Shown here one piece after another: positions 36,418 through 50,100 of a stretch of DNA of 64,000 nt. Below the pieces are notes generated by a model that made no database searches, had not been told where the DNA came from, and saw nothing but the letters and a program-made list of their open reading frames with translations. The position numbers and the translations under genes were made by a program. The stretch's first letter is position 1. Each line of letters opens with the position of its first letter. Source of the DNA: Gyrodactylus bullatarudis (Eukaryota; Platyhelminthes; Monogenea; Gyrodactylidea; Gyrodactylidae); assembly GCA_012064415.1 (NCBI GenBank), contig SSNU01001268.1:62001-126000 (forward strand), written 5' to 3'.

Positions 36418-36641
36418 TTAATCCTTTCGGTGCCGATGGACATATATGTCCATTTTCCAATTATTTTGAACCTTCATAACACTACCAGTTTGATAGGTTC
36501 CTGGATCAATTAAAGTTTAAACTGAAGCTCATAATGTGAACTTGCATTAGTGATATTTTTGGCCAAATAACTTGGTATCTTCATAGCTAAATTTAGGTTT
36601 TTATAAAAATTGTGAAATAGTCTCGGCACTGAAAGGGTTAA
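36418..36641. mobile_element. piggyBac-like MITE with TTAA ends
   Basis: The left terminus TTAATCCTTTCGGTGCCGA and the reverse complement of the right terminus, TTAACCCTTTCAGTGCCGA, agree at 17 of 19 positions. The element is bounded by TTAA at 36418-36421 and 36638-36641, the target duplication typical of piggyBac transposons. Inside the left end is a perfect 18-bp palindrome, ATGGACATATATGTCCAT, at 36436-36453. At 224 bp it has no room for a transposase and must be non-autonomous. Confidence 0.75.
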
Positions 36642-39600
36642 GGGTTAAAAGTTGGACATTACAATATGAAGGTGGGAATTTATGAATTTGATCAAGATAT
36701 TTTGGAATCTAGAATTATCAATTTTTCAAGTATGGAAAATGAAGAATAAAAATTCAATTTTCACACTATGATGGGGCTAATTCTCAAAATCTAATTGAGC
36801 ATATTTATTAGCATGAATAGAAAAATAGAAATCTCAAAGAATAAAACAAAAAAATAAATCCCATGCATTTTTGGCAAAATATTAATAAACTTGAAATAAA
36901 AATTGATAAAAACCTTGAAATGTCGAGGGAATCCGTTAATCTTGAAAGAAATACTTATACCATTTTTTCTTGTAACATATTTTGCATTTCAAGTTGATGA
37001 TGATGATGATGATGATTTAATAAACACCTGTACAGTGTACACTACTATACTTTATTGATGATAATGACAATCCTTCTGCTTCCTCTCCTTCTCTTTTCCA
37101 TGATCTTCTCCCGCTCTGAGTCCATTTTCAATTTGATACACTTGAGTGTTAATTGAAGCGCATTCACAAAAATGTTCTTTTTTCCATCCACATTGTTTGG
37201 TTTATTTTTCACTGATTTTCTCTTTCCAAATAGGAAAAAGATGAACAAAAGATGAATTTGATGGGGTATGTACCCAAAATTTCTTTTCGGATAATCCTCA
37301 ATCATCTTGAAAGAAAAGAGGATGATTTTCAGCGCAGATTTCAATTCTTTTTCCACTCCTTCTACTGATTTGACAGATTCCTCTCATCATCGCAAAAAAT
37401 ACAGACAAAATTTCCATTCTCAACAGACAACGTGCACAAGAAAGAGACATCAAGAGATTTACATAATTAAAATGCTTTGTAATATAATGTTAAAGAAGAA
37501 AAACACTTGGAATTCCTACATATTGAGGAAAACGACTGTCTTTCTTGATTATCATGATGTACAATTAAGATTTCATAATTAATGTGATTTGAAAGTACAA
37601 CGGGTTTAGAACAGAGATTGTAAAATAAATTCATTCATTTTTTTATTCAACTACACGTGTCTGATCAACAAGAATAAAAATTTATAGGGTTCTCAATGAA
37701 CTATACTACGAGAAGTGACCTGAGTTTGACTGCATTCAAAAGTTTTTTGATAATTCAAAAGAGACGTAATTTGATTCCTTTTAGTCAAACTTGAATGTTT
37801 CAATCTTGCCTTCTGTAAGGAGTTGAATTTCTCCTTATAGTTTACACAATTTTCTTCAATCACACTCTCTTTCATGACATAACAGGCCTTCCAGAATAAT
37901 TCCTACAAACTTGTCAAGTATAACAGAAGGAAACATCAGGAGAAATCTGTCATTATAATTATTGTTTGTTAAAGGGAAAAATCACACTCTCTGGATAGAG
38001 GAGAAGGCTTGCACTTTCTTTCTGGAAAAATTAGAAAAAGAGAAGGCCTGTCGTCTCATCTATAGAAAAAGGGTTAGACATTTAGGGGAATAAAAATATA
38101 AATGGAAGCAGATTTATTTATTTAACTGTGTTGTTTTTGAATTCAAAGATATCCTTAACAGGTAGACACATTGAGTGGAAAGCCTCCACTTGAGTCTATG
38201 TAGCATATCAAATAAACTTGAAATTAGTTTTATTTTTATAACAAAAAAATAATTATTACACTTCCTATATATATTCTAAACTATTCAAAGTGTCATGTTT
38301 TTATCAATTATTAACAACATATGGCTCTCGTTACAGGTCTAAATTACGGTTTTTAATTTACAAAGCACTTGATCAAAAGCAAGATTTTACAATAAAATAT
38401 TTTTGATGAATAAATTTTATTAAATACTACGATAGTTATTTTTATTATCGGTTAATGAATGAAGGGAAGCTAACAAAGGATTGAGCAGTGCATTGAAAAA
38501 AATTATTTTATTTCATATCAAATTACAACCATACCTGGTACACAGAAATGCCCAATTTTGTTTCTCATCTTTCTTTCCTCCCAGTACATGAGACACATTT
38601 TTCCTTTCGCCAAGTGAAGAATTTATTTATAATAATAATTATTATTATGATTAAAAAGGGAAAATTCAATGAACACCAAACAAACATTAAATGAAAATGT
38701 GATTGCTTTGAAAAATAATGATTAAATTTCATTTTTCCCTTCCACTTTGTTCCATCAGCCCCTTCCACCCCCTATTAAAACATGAAAAAGAAGTGAGGAA
38801 ATTATTATAATAATTATTATTGGCATCAAGTTTAGAAAATAACATTGTATAAAAAATTAAGATTTTCCAAGATTTTTAGATTCATTTGAACATTGATGTC
38901 TCTCATGGCTGAGAATCAAAAAAAACTTGAGCTGAAACTAGAAAGTTTTAGTTTAAATATTTGTATCTGGTATTTAGAGTCTTAAACTCTACAATTAATT
39001 TTGATTCCCCACCCCATTTACAATAGTTTATAGCAATATCTGATTTGATATTTGAAATATTCACAAAAATTAATAATCTTCTCCCCCAGTTCACTGAAAA
39101 TAAAGAGGTGAAAATTTAATTTTAATAGTTTGGGCATAAGTCTGAATTCAGCTTAATTGAAATTGATAAAAATAAATTAGCATGTTTGTTCATGGGTCAA
39201 CTCAACAAGGATTTATTGAAAAATTTACATGAATGATGGAAAATTCTGAAAGATTTATATATTCTGTATTTTCATTTTGTAGTTTTGTAAAGAGAAGAGA
39301 ATGAAAACTCAGGATAGGTAAGTGAAGAAAGAACAAGATAAGAATCAAGGTTAGTACCACGTCTCTTCCACAAGAGTCCACTCTAAGTAGAGAGAACTCT
39401 GAGTAGACGACAATACTACATGGAACTACTATACAACGAGACACACAAAAAGAATCTATTTGAATAAAGTATTTTTTAAAATTCTTATTCACATTCTGAC
39501 TAAATTTACTCAAACTTTTTTTAGTTGCTGTGATGATATTTTAATTAGAAAAAATAAAAAGAAAGTAAAAGGGGAGAGACATCTTTCTGTACTATTTTAC

Positions 39601-39894
39601 TCAATATAAATCGCAACATGAACCAGGCTTGTTGCTTACTGAAATCCTCGTATAAAGGGATATTATTTCTTTGTTTTTATCTTCAAGATTGAAAACTTGG
39701 CTCTTTTTTTGTGAAAATTTTTTAAAAGAATACCTACCTAGATAATGAGAAATATAAACACTACATTCGTAAACCTCTCTTCATTTGGTCATTTTATCCT
39801 ATTTTACTAAACTTATATTATAAATCTACTACAAAGTAGTTACACAAATATTATTTTTGAATGGATTGTATTTCATTGATTCAGCATCTTACAA
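36642..39894. other. spacer between the MITE and DRC3; TGA/GAT microsatellite
   Basis: No supported gene in 3.2 kb. A TGATGA tract runs from 36995 to 37017. At 36665-36690, ATATGAAGGTGGGAATTTATGA resembles the arm start of the inverted repeat at 14633, which may mark a third fragment of that family. AT palindromes such as AATAATAATTATTATT occur near 38635. Confidence 0.45.
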
Positions 39895-42800
39895 ATGTTA
39901 AGCTTCAAGTATCCTTCGCGTATTGAGAGAATATTCGGAGAGGAAATTCCGAATGTGATAAATATGAAAATGTCGTGTTATGCCATAAAGGATCACTGGG
40001 GCATAGGAAATGATGAAAGAATGAAACTAAAAGATGATGACTTTGATTTCAAAATGATCAAACGTCTTCGTCTAGACTATAGAAGTAAACATTTTCTTTA
40101 CAAACTGTTTACTTCCTTCGTGTAGATATTCTCATCATTGAATCGTTGGAATATTTTACATCGCTAGTTGAACTTTACCTGGATAACAATATCATTGAGA
40201 AGATGACTGGTCTGGACAATCTTGTGAATTTGAAAATTCTAAGTACATAAGTTGATCTCCCTCATCTGTACATGAATTTGGTTTCATCTCTACTAAGTTA
40301 ACATGAGATAATTCTATTCTTTTTTTTGTCAGATCTATCTTTTAATAAAATCAAGGACATCAGGGGTTTGACGAATCTCCTCAAGCTGCAAGAGTTGAAC
40401 TTGTACCACAATGAGATTGAGCATTTGACAAATTTGGACCATCTTAATGAGCTCAAATATTTGTCAATAGGCCATAATCGCATTTCTCAAATCGTCCAGG
40501 TGAGATGACTAGTATTCAGTCTTTTGCCTATCAAATGGCTTACTTCTAACAAAAAATGGCTTGTGGACAAGTTATTTCAACACAATTATTTTTAGTTTAG
40601 GAGTCATAAATTAGGTCATTTAAAAAACTTAACCAGATAGAGTTCAGCTGATTGTATATTCCACAGTAGACTTCGACAAAATTTGCAAAATTACTTAAAT
40701 CACCCATCGATATGAAAAGACTAATTTTCAAGTATTTAAATATCATCCCACCAAATTTCGCTTCAAAATACCTTTCCATGCTTCTGGAATAAGATAAACA
40801 AAATTGTGAAAATTTTCAAATTTAGAACGTTTTTTATTGTATTGTATTTATAATTTTAACTTGAATTAACATTATTTATTAACATAAAAAAATGACTTAA
40901 ATCCTTTTGTTTTTTCAATAGCTCAAAACGAAATTTCTACAGTTATCTTTAATTTTAATTCATGACCCTGGAAAATGGGTTTTTAATAAAAAAACGTTTT
41001 AAATAAAAATAAGTTAATTGAAAAAAATCAACTCTCTTTCAATTGGTTTAGCACGTGTTTGACGAATAATAGAGCTGAGATCTTTGCGATTATTATAATG
41101 AGTTGCTTAAGTGGTATGTGTCTTCAAAGGCACAATTGAGAATCTCGAAGGCTTAAATTACAAATAGACGGAATATTTATATTTGAGACATTTTTGTGTT
41201 ACATTTTCTAATATCTGAAAAGTTTATTATTGACTAGCTGGAACATTTATTTCCACTCAAAAAGTTGGTCTACCTGAATTTGAAGGAGAACCAATTTGAG
41301 AATGAAGAAGAAGTCAAAAAGTTCACCTTTGTCTGCCTAAACCAAGTGAAATTTTACAATAATAAATACATTTCCGAGGAAATAGTGAGTCATTGATATA
41401 TCCACTTGAAATCATACAATTTTTCAGCAAACATTGGGAAACCTATGAAACTTTATTCCCGAAGTTTTTCTACCTTTAGTGTAGTAGTTGAAAGCTTGGA
41501 CATGGGAAGTTTTCTCTTTGTTTCTCATGCACAAAAGATTCTATGATTCTATCATGATAAAAATGTGCATTGAACTTGCTTGTGATGACACACACTTGAT
41601 CATGAAAAATTAACTTGAGGTATTCTCTAAATAAAGACAAGATCCTCATCTGTACAGTTGTTTCGGAAAGTTGAAAAAAAAATTTTTCTGATTTTAAAAT
41701 CTCATTTGAAAATTACTATTTTGAATGAATTTTACTACGATAATTGATAAAATTCACATTTCTGAGCAATGTGTATGACTTTTCGAATAGGAATTTGGCG
41801 TTTTTTCTCTTTCTATGGTGAAAGTGGCCATTGTGATCTAGATTCTCGATCAAACTCAATTTCTTGATAAAAAAAGGGATTAACGTCATTAGAAGTCAGC
41901 AGAAATTTCTAAAACAATCCAACTTTATTAAAATTTAGTAAGAAACATTGGTCATTTTAGTATTAATTTCAATTCTATAGTTCCTAATCATGTGAAGAGC
42001 AAAAAACTTGAATTAGTTTATATTTCAAATAATTCCCTTTGTTTCGATATCTTATATTATGTAGAATGTATATTGATTTTTTAAAATTTCTTCAAGATTC
42101 CATATCAGGAAGTGGATAAACAATACTATGAAATGTTGGAGAAGAAATATCAGAAAAATACTAGCATTAAAAACCAAAAATTTCATGCTGATCAGATTGA
42201 TGCAATGAATAAGGTCATTGGTGCTGATCGTGTCTATGATGGTTACATTTCGAAGAACATTTTCAAAGCGGATGTGAATGGTAAAATATTCCTCGATCGT
42301 TTTATGTTGCTGGAAAACATAAAAATGTACTCGAGTCATTTGAATAAATGCTCAGATGAAATCTATCGTCTTATAATGCTACAAAATGATGCCATGAACG
42401 CTGAGATTAATCTGATGAGATCAGAAGTCGACAAGGCCATCGTCCAATCGAATTCTTTTGGCAAGAGAATGGTCATGGAAATTGAGACCAAACGAAACGA
42501 AGTAAGCCCTCCAAATTGTAGTACACTTTAATGTTTTTATGAAAAAGGACCTTCTCTTTTGTTTTTATTGATACTTTCAAAGTCTCTAACACCTCTCTGA
42601 TCCTTACAATAGAGTTTTAAAATCTCAATTTCTGACACTTATAAATTTCACCCTTGAAAACACAAGTTAAACGGAAAACTAAATGCACTAATGAATTCTT
42701 CGTGAAATTTTGATATATTTATGTATTTTTCACGGTATATTACGCCCCAGTTTCTTCAAACTGGAGTAGCCAATGAGTTTCGCAACCGACTGTTAACCAA

Positions 42801-45279
42801 AGTTTCATTGATTCGATTTAATTTTTTTATTATAGCGGTTTTATCTCTTTTTTATGAATGAAATTATAGTAAAATGATGTTAGCCAGAATTCGCAGAACC
42901 TCGTGATTTCTTTTTTTGTTAAATATAATTTTGATCGATAGGGTTCTTCTTCTAGACAGAAACATGATGAGTAATCCTTTCGATTAAAACTTTTCGATCA
43001 TCCGAAAGCATTTCTTCATGATCCTATTTTTAGAACATACTTTATTAAGAACTATCCAAGTATACTATTATGGTATATTTTAGCTAGCGAGCTCAGTTAA
43101 GAAAGGAGAAAAAATCCAAAACTTATGATCCTTTATGATTCAAGTTATTAAACTTACCAACGAATCAATTAATTTCCAAATAAATTCTCCCATTGGCAAG
43201 AGTTTTGGTTTCGAAAGGTTCTTCATAGAATATTGGACACAATGTCTTGATATTTTCATTTTTCAGCATGAGCCAGAAGGTAATTCAAATCATTGAGAGG
43301 ATGTGAAAAACATAATATACATATCAAAATCCTATATTTAGGAGGTTTATTGCTTCTTTAGTATCATTTTTTTCGTTAATTGAATTCATCCCATGTACTT
43401 TTCAGGATTTTTCCCACACAAATAAAAATTCAAATATTCCATATGATTCTCCCTTATTTTATAGTTAGGATGAAAACTAGAAATTATGTTATTGTAGGCA
43501 ATAGCTTACTGAACTGCTAAATCCTATTTTTGGATTTAAATGAGCAGTATTTAAGCAAGAATTTTTTACTCAAAAGTTTCTCTATTCAATAAGCTTTAAT
43601 TTATAATTCTCAGGATTTTTAATACTAGTTTTTACTGTATTTGATATGAGACGCATTTAGTTATTCTTTTTGAATTTTCGTTGAATCTCAGATTTACGTA
43701 AAGGCTTAAAAATAGTCATTCATTTCGGTAAAGGAAGAAAAATTTTGATTTGAGATAAAGGATTAGACACAGTTTTACAAAAATAAATTTGATAGTTTCT
43801 TCCCGTCCCTAGGTAATGCGTAAGACAAAACTTCTTGATGATACTGACATCCTTGATAATCTATATAGTGATTTGTATGAAAAGTTGAATGAATTCGAAA
43901 TGAAAATTATCGACATGGAAGAATACCTGAAAGAATCTATAACAGAAGCCATTTCTGAATTAAAGGTCAATCTTGATGAGATGATCACTTCCCTGAAGGA
44001 AAAGTTGACTTTTGAATTTGAGAAAATTAATGAAATTTGTCGACAGTATCATAAGCAAATCAATTCTCGAATTGTTAATGCCTATGATAAAATTGATGAA
44101 GACGATGACCAGTTAACTCAGGTAAATGCATTAAAAACTACAAGCTTAAAAATATCAGGTCAAATTTCACGGATCCACACTAGACTAAAATTAGTTGAGT
44201 TAAATTTGAGAGTTGACTATTTTCACAAAACACTCAATGTTTTCCTACAGAAAATCAGGAAAAAATTCATGAGTTCATGAGTCGTTACATAAAAAGTCCA
44301 AAAAAATTCAATCAGGTCAATGTTGGGTGATTTTTCGAATTTTGAAAATTTTGAGCAATTGAATGTTAACATTCGTAATCATTAGGCTAGGGTGAAAAAC
44401 TCACGAGAGTACTTACTTTTCTGATAGAATTTAGTGCTCATGTTTTGTATACTTTTAAAGCATGAAAGGCATTCTCCATCATGTCATTGCCCATTTTTTC
44501 CAAAATATCCCGTGATAAAACAACGAAATTCACCATAAAGACCCTCTTAATGATAAGATTACTAAAGATAAAACTTAAGAAACCCATTAAACCGGATTTT
44601 GCGTAGTAAAAATTCATTGAAAATTGAGTGGGGATTTGAAAAATTCTGCAATTTTAAAATTGAACGACATAATGGTGAACCATTTTTGACACAAGACAAA
44701 ATAATACTAGGAATGACTAATTCTATCAAAAAAGTTGGTGTAAAAATGAGGTTAAGAATTTCACCCTATCCTAGTGATCATCATTAGACGAAGAATTCGA
44801 AATTTGTCATAGAGGTTGAGAGAAACTTGCCATCTCCAAATAAAAGTTAAATTTCTTAATTATTTTTGTTCCTGATTATCCGGAGAAATATATACATCTT
44901 TATTCCAACATGCTTTATGATTTGGTTTTTTAGACTTATTTTTCATATGCATAACAGCCGGAAAGTAAGCCTGCTAAAAGGCTTAAAATGAGGTGTATAA
45001 AAGTTAAAATTATGGTCTATTCTTCTACAGATATTTCCGGAAAAAGAGTCTCTCTTGAGCGGACTCACACAGAGCTTTGACCATCAGTTGAATTTTATTG
45101 AGTCAATTCAGGACTATACAATCGAAAAGTTGAATGATTCCACAGAGGTGATCATCAACAAATTAACAAAAGAATACATCCAGGATCAGAGTTTACATCG
45201 GCTGAATGCTGTCACCAAGTATTGCGAGAAAGAATTCAGAGATTCCTATGAATCACGATTTATAGAGAGCCTTGACTAA
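39895..45279 (+). CDS. DRC3: dynein regulatory complex subunit 3 (LRRC48)
   Basis: DRC3 is part of the nexin-dynein regulatory complex linking outer doublets in motile axonemes. Exons are 39895-40084, 40126-40242, 40333-40499, 41238-41384, 42109-42501 (or from 42097), 43813-44121 and 45031-45279, giving 523 aa, the same length as the human protein. Leucine-rich repeats fill the first half (LVELYLDNNIIEKM, LSFNKIKDIRGL, LQELNLYHNEIEHL, LKYLSIGHNRI, LVYLNLKENQF). The rest is charged coiled coil. The C-terminal segment IFPEKESLLSGLTQSFDHQL corresponds to the family LFVDKDTIVNAVGASHDIHL region. Introns are 41, 90, 738, about 720, 1311 and 909 nt. An extra upstream exon cannot be excluded, but the length argues the model is complete. 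Two AATAAA signals follow the stop. Confidence 0.88.
44384..44700. repeat. dispersed repeat A, copy 2 (DRC3 intron 6)
   Basis: Same-orientation relative of 18616-18885, with small insertions and scattered substitutions. It lies wholly inside the intron before the last DRC3 exon. Confidence 0.8.
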
Positions 45280-45302
45280 TGCACCTTCGAAATGATTATA
45301 CA

Positions 45303-45308
45303 AATAAA
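45303..45308 (+). terminator. poly(A) signal of DRC3
   Basis: AATAAA begins 24 bp after the DRC3 stop. A second AATAAA follows about 20 bp later. Confidence 0.65.
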
Positions 45309-47107
45309 CATTTTCCAAATTTAAATAAAGATATTCTGAGAAAACTAAATTTAGGCAAGCTCCTATATTTCTCCCTACACTCATAGTGTTTCCCTCTTTT
45401 GATGTCACATGAACATAATGAAAAATTTGCTAGCTCTTTCTATAGTGAAGGATAGATGTAAAAGAAAGGATATTTTCTATTAATCGGGTATGGAATAGCT
45501 AAAAAACATGTGTATCGAGGCATATACGAATTCTATTATAATTACAGTTTAGAACAGTGTTGTGGCATGTTAAAGCAGAAAGGAATTCATTCATTCTTGT
45601 CGAGTCTTATTATAAGGTAGAGGATAAGATTCAAAATTTGATTTACTGAGAATGTAAATTCATTATTTTAAATATCTCATTACTGTAAAGTAGTCATAAG
45701 AATAAATCAATTGAATTTTCGTTGGAATTTTTAGAACTAACATTTCTAATAGATAAATTCAAGTTAGCCTATGGATTCTGTTCATGATTTAGACGAGAAA
45801 ATTTACTTGGTCAAACAAACTGATTGGTTGTAATTATAGTGTGAATATATCATCAATGCTACTATTGAAGTGATGTAAATAAATAAATAAACTTTGTGTT
45901 ATTTTAATAATTAAAATCTTCAACTTTATTTTTTCCCAAAATAAAAAACTATGTGTATATATGTATAGATTTTCAAAACAATATTTACTTCTTTCCAAAA
46001 TACCACCATCGTAACCGCGCAAACCTGGCTTTGTGTAGAAATATTTTCAAGGTATGTAATAGTGGTGATGATGTGTCGATCAACATGATTTGATATCTTC
46101 ACATATATGAGCACATTTGAAGGATAAAATGAGACTTTTTCAAAGTATAAAAATTAGGAAATATCTATGGAAACCTGGATTATGTTAAAATATTTCGGTA
46201 TCAGCGGACAGAAATAAAATGAGGTATTATGGCATTTTTGTTGTTGTTTACACAGGTAGTTTACATGCTAATAGTAGTTTGTTGTGGTGGGAAGATGGGG
46301 GATCAGAGGAGCATATAAAATAAGTCTCATATCTATATAATATATTGATGATGATGAAAATAATCATTTCGATTCAGGTATATATATAGGTGATAGAAAG
46401 GTTTTGGAGATTTATAGCAAATAATCTTGTTTTGTGTGTTTTTTTTCAATTAACCAGGACAATTAACAGGGGATAAGGATAAGTTATATATAAATGCATA
46501 ATCCGGTTGCTTTTTTGTTTGTTTTTTTAACACAGCGCTAAACAAATTTTTTTGTTGTTATCATGCTTTTTTTAAGAAAAAAAATATTCTAGCCAGTCAG
46601 TAAAAAAAGGGGATGTGCATATATATGTATATGTGGATGGAGGAGCACACAAATATATACACAAATATGTTGGATATAGTAATGATAAGTAGTTTGCTCT
46701 CTAAAAATCTAATTCTTTTATTATACACAATAATGGTATTTTGATTTCCATTCGAGTAACAAATGAGATCAAGATTGTTTGAGACTAGTCTGTAAATTAC
46801 TAGTCAATAAGATAATAAGTCAGTTGGTGAAGAGGATGGATTTTGTGAAATAACATTTGTGAAAAAAATATGATAAATTATCCTTTATGTAGAGAGGGGG
46901 AGACATAGAGACATAGGGTATTTGGGGAGGTGGAGTGGTAATTTATTAGCTGAGGAGAGACTAAATGATAATAAATTCATATTTATAATAGATAAATATA
47001 TATATAATATATGTATGGTTGATTATGCAAGTATTGTGTGAGTGTTTTTAAAAATATTCACAAGTAATTATAATACAATACAATAATAACTAAAAATCCA
47101 AATTATA
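45309..47107. other. spacer between convergent DRC3 and CBP genes
   Basis: No gene seen. A minus-strand AATAAA (TTTATT at 46942-46947) about 160 bp beyond the CBP stop is a likely 3' end for that gene. Confidence 0.45.
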
Positions 47108-50100
47108 TCATCGGTTTTGTGGCTGTGTCTGATCTTGAGGTTTACTAACCACTATAGTTTGTTGCTGTGGAGGAGGGATAAGGGAAGGTTGTTGTTGTTG
47201 TTGGGTTATATTATTATTATTAGGCTGTTGTTGCTGCTGCTGATTTGAAATAGCCGTAGTATTAGAGTTAATATTATGTGGGGAAGCTGTCATAACTGTC
47301 AACATTCCACTGGGTCGTACATTTTGACCAGTAAGATTATTGGTGAGTACAATTTGTTGTTGAGGCTTTCCAGTTGGATGAGTACGAAGACCAGGCTGGG
47401 CAAAAGTAACCTGCGTTGCATTGGTAATGTTTGGGTTTCTAATTTGCACATAACCAGAACCTGGAAGGATTTCTAAATTTTATTAACAATTGAATTTCAT
47501 ACTGATACTCTTAATTTGTTAGACATACTTGTATTCTGATTGGCATGATGAATGGTTGCATTGGTTCTTGCACCCATAATATGCTGAGGTTGACCGGATA
47601 TAATCCTTGAATTATTGGCTAACCCTTGATTCTGATTCATGAGCGGATTATTCGAGGAAGTAATTAGCTGTCGATTCTGAACATTGTTAGAAGCAATGGC
47701 GCGAAAACGGTAATGAGCTCCTGTGGGTCCATTACTTAATGCTAAAGGAAATATATTGTTTAAAATAAGAAAATTAAACTTGACTAATATGAGGGGAGAC
47801 TGAGATATTGGAAATAAACTTACAACCAATTTGATGTGAATCAATAATGTTAGTGCTTTGCTGATTATTCGAATTAGGATGGACAATAAACTGTATGGTA
47901 CCAGAATTTTTCTGTTGATTACTATTCCCATTAGTCAGAATTGATTGATTTGAATTTTGATTACTATTGAGGACTGTTACAGGATTAACAAGAACAGCTT
48001 GTCTCGAAGAGTTCATATCTTGATTTTGATTGGGAGCTGGATTTTGTTGCATTAGAATTAAACTGGATGGCCCAGGATTCATGGTTCCTGTACTATTAGA
48101 AGCAGCAACAGGGTTTGCACTGGATTGTTGAGAACCACTTTTCAACTGTTGTTGTTGACGCAAAAGCTGATCCCGATTTTGTTTGTGTAATGCAAAAAAT
48201 GCGGGATGAAGTTCAGGATGACGCTTAATCCATTGAATGAACTATTCAAAATTAACAACATTTTATTCATCGTTTTATTGATCAAATTAAATACATGAAA
48301 TGTATGAAAAAAATTCGTATAATTTATTATAGATAATTTGAAAGAATTTGATCAAACTTGAGTGGGAAATAAAATTAGCGCACTATAAGATGATCTAGGT
48401 GTAAAAATAATTACTCACATTTTTGTGTTGTTCTTCGCTAGAAGCACCGGTTTTTTTGATATTAGCGATCACTCTATTGACTTGTTCAATTTCTTCAGGA
48501 GTAGCTTTCGCAGCAAGCTCAGCAGCTTTTTGATTGGTTACTGAAGTCGAGTTTAGAGTAACTTGACCAGGATTATTGGAGGAATTGGTTTGATTGGTTA
48601 TCATCGGTGTCGATACATCACCAGATTGAATCAATTTCGATGAATTTATCTGAGTGTTGGATTGTTGAACCCAATTAGAATTACCCTGATTTGTCTGTAA
48701 AAGCACCCTTTGTCCCCCCATTATCCCAGAAACAACTTGATTCCCACCATTGCTAGAAGGAGTGATATTGTTAACTTGGAGTCGAGGATTAATAGCTGTT
48801 TGTGAAATAACTGGTTGACTTATAATTTTCCGATTGAGATTAATATTCATATTTTCTGTATTATCAGCATTCGAGAAATTCTGATTTTGGGGAGGTTGAG
48901 CAGCATTATTGGATGAGGATCCAATATTTTGTTGAAAGACATTATTGGGAGGAACAGAACCTTGACGTATTTGCTGTTGAAATGAATTTTGGGAACTTGA
49001 TTTGTTCATGGACACATTTTGATTTGTAAGTTTATTTCCACCAGAAGCCGAAGAAGCTTGATTAATATTCGTTGAGGCAATCATGGCATTAGAGGCAGTT
49101 TTGTTATCCAACTCAGCTGATGTTGTGGCCGAGTTAGTTCCAGCAGGACTATTTCCAGTTGTAGTTGGAGCAGCTGAAGGCACACGATTCATATTATTAA
49201 TTCTTCTTCTAAGTAGCTTATTGTTATGCCATTTGCGTTGAAGTTGTTGTTGTTTCAGACGAGATCTGAGAGATAAACAGAAAGGAACAGCACATTTTTG
49301 ATCACTACATATTCTGGCATGATGAAGACAAATTGCCCATAATTGTTTACAGACTTGGCATTGATGATTTAAGCGTAATTTGCATTGCTTCGTATGAATG
49401 AGAATTTTCTTCATTTGAGTACATATTTGAATACGACAATTAGCATCTTTGCATTGACAGGCATGAACCAAGGATTTCACCCATCTCTCCAAGCCAGATC
49501 TACTAGAAGTATTCTGATCATTAGCGCTTTGAGATGACTTTTCAGAATTTCCATCACCACTGCCATAGTCATCGAGTCCAAAGCCATATTTGACCATCGT
49601 GTGAGGATGATTTTCTCTCTTGTAGCAATTAACACAAAGATCGAATTCTTCACATTCATTACAGTGCCAACGAGTGACAATTTGAGATCCACAAGAATTA
49701 CAATTGTACATAAAGTTTTGCTTGCCCTCGGTGTGTAGTTCATATAGGATGACCATTGTTGAATATTTGGCACGACGCAAAGTAGAAAATTCCAAATGTT
49801 TCTCCCGAGCCATTTGAAGAAAAGCATCTCGGCTTTCCATAAGCTCTGAACTGACAAGTCCATCAGAATCATTTATTGGAGGTAGACTGGCAAATACACT
49901 ACTCCGATGAAGACGAATAACAAAGAAAACTTCCTTTAATTTATCCATAGTATCATAAACTTTGCGGGAAAGTTCATTGGCACAATCTGAGGGACTGTCC
50001 AACTTTTTCCTCTTACTAGCAGTTGCTCCAGTATTTTTCTTGTTTCCTTTTTTTCGTTTGACTTTCTTTTTTCCATGCTTCTTCTCAGTATCAGTAGTGG

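Noticed and set aside
37045..37582. Overlapping frames on both strands, about 90-100 codons each
   Set aside because: Lysine-rich, simple-sequence-like translations beside a GAT microsatellite, with no motif or splice context.
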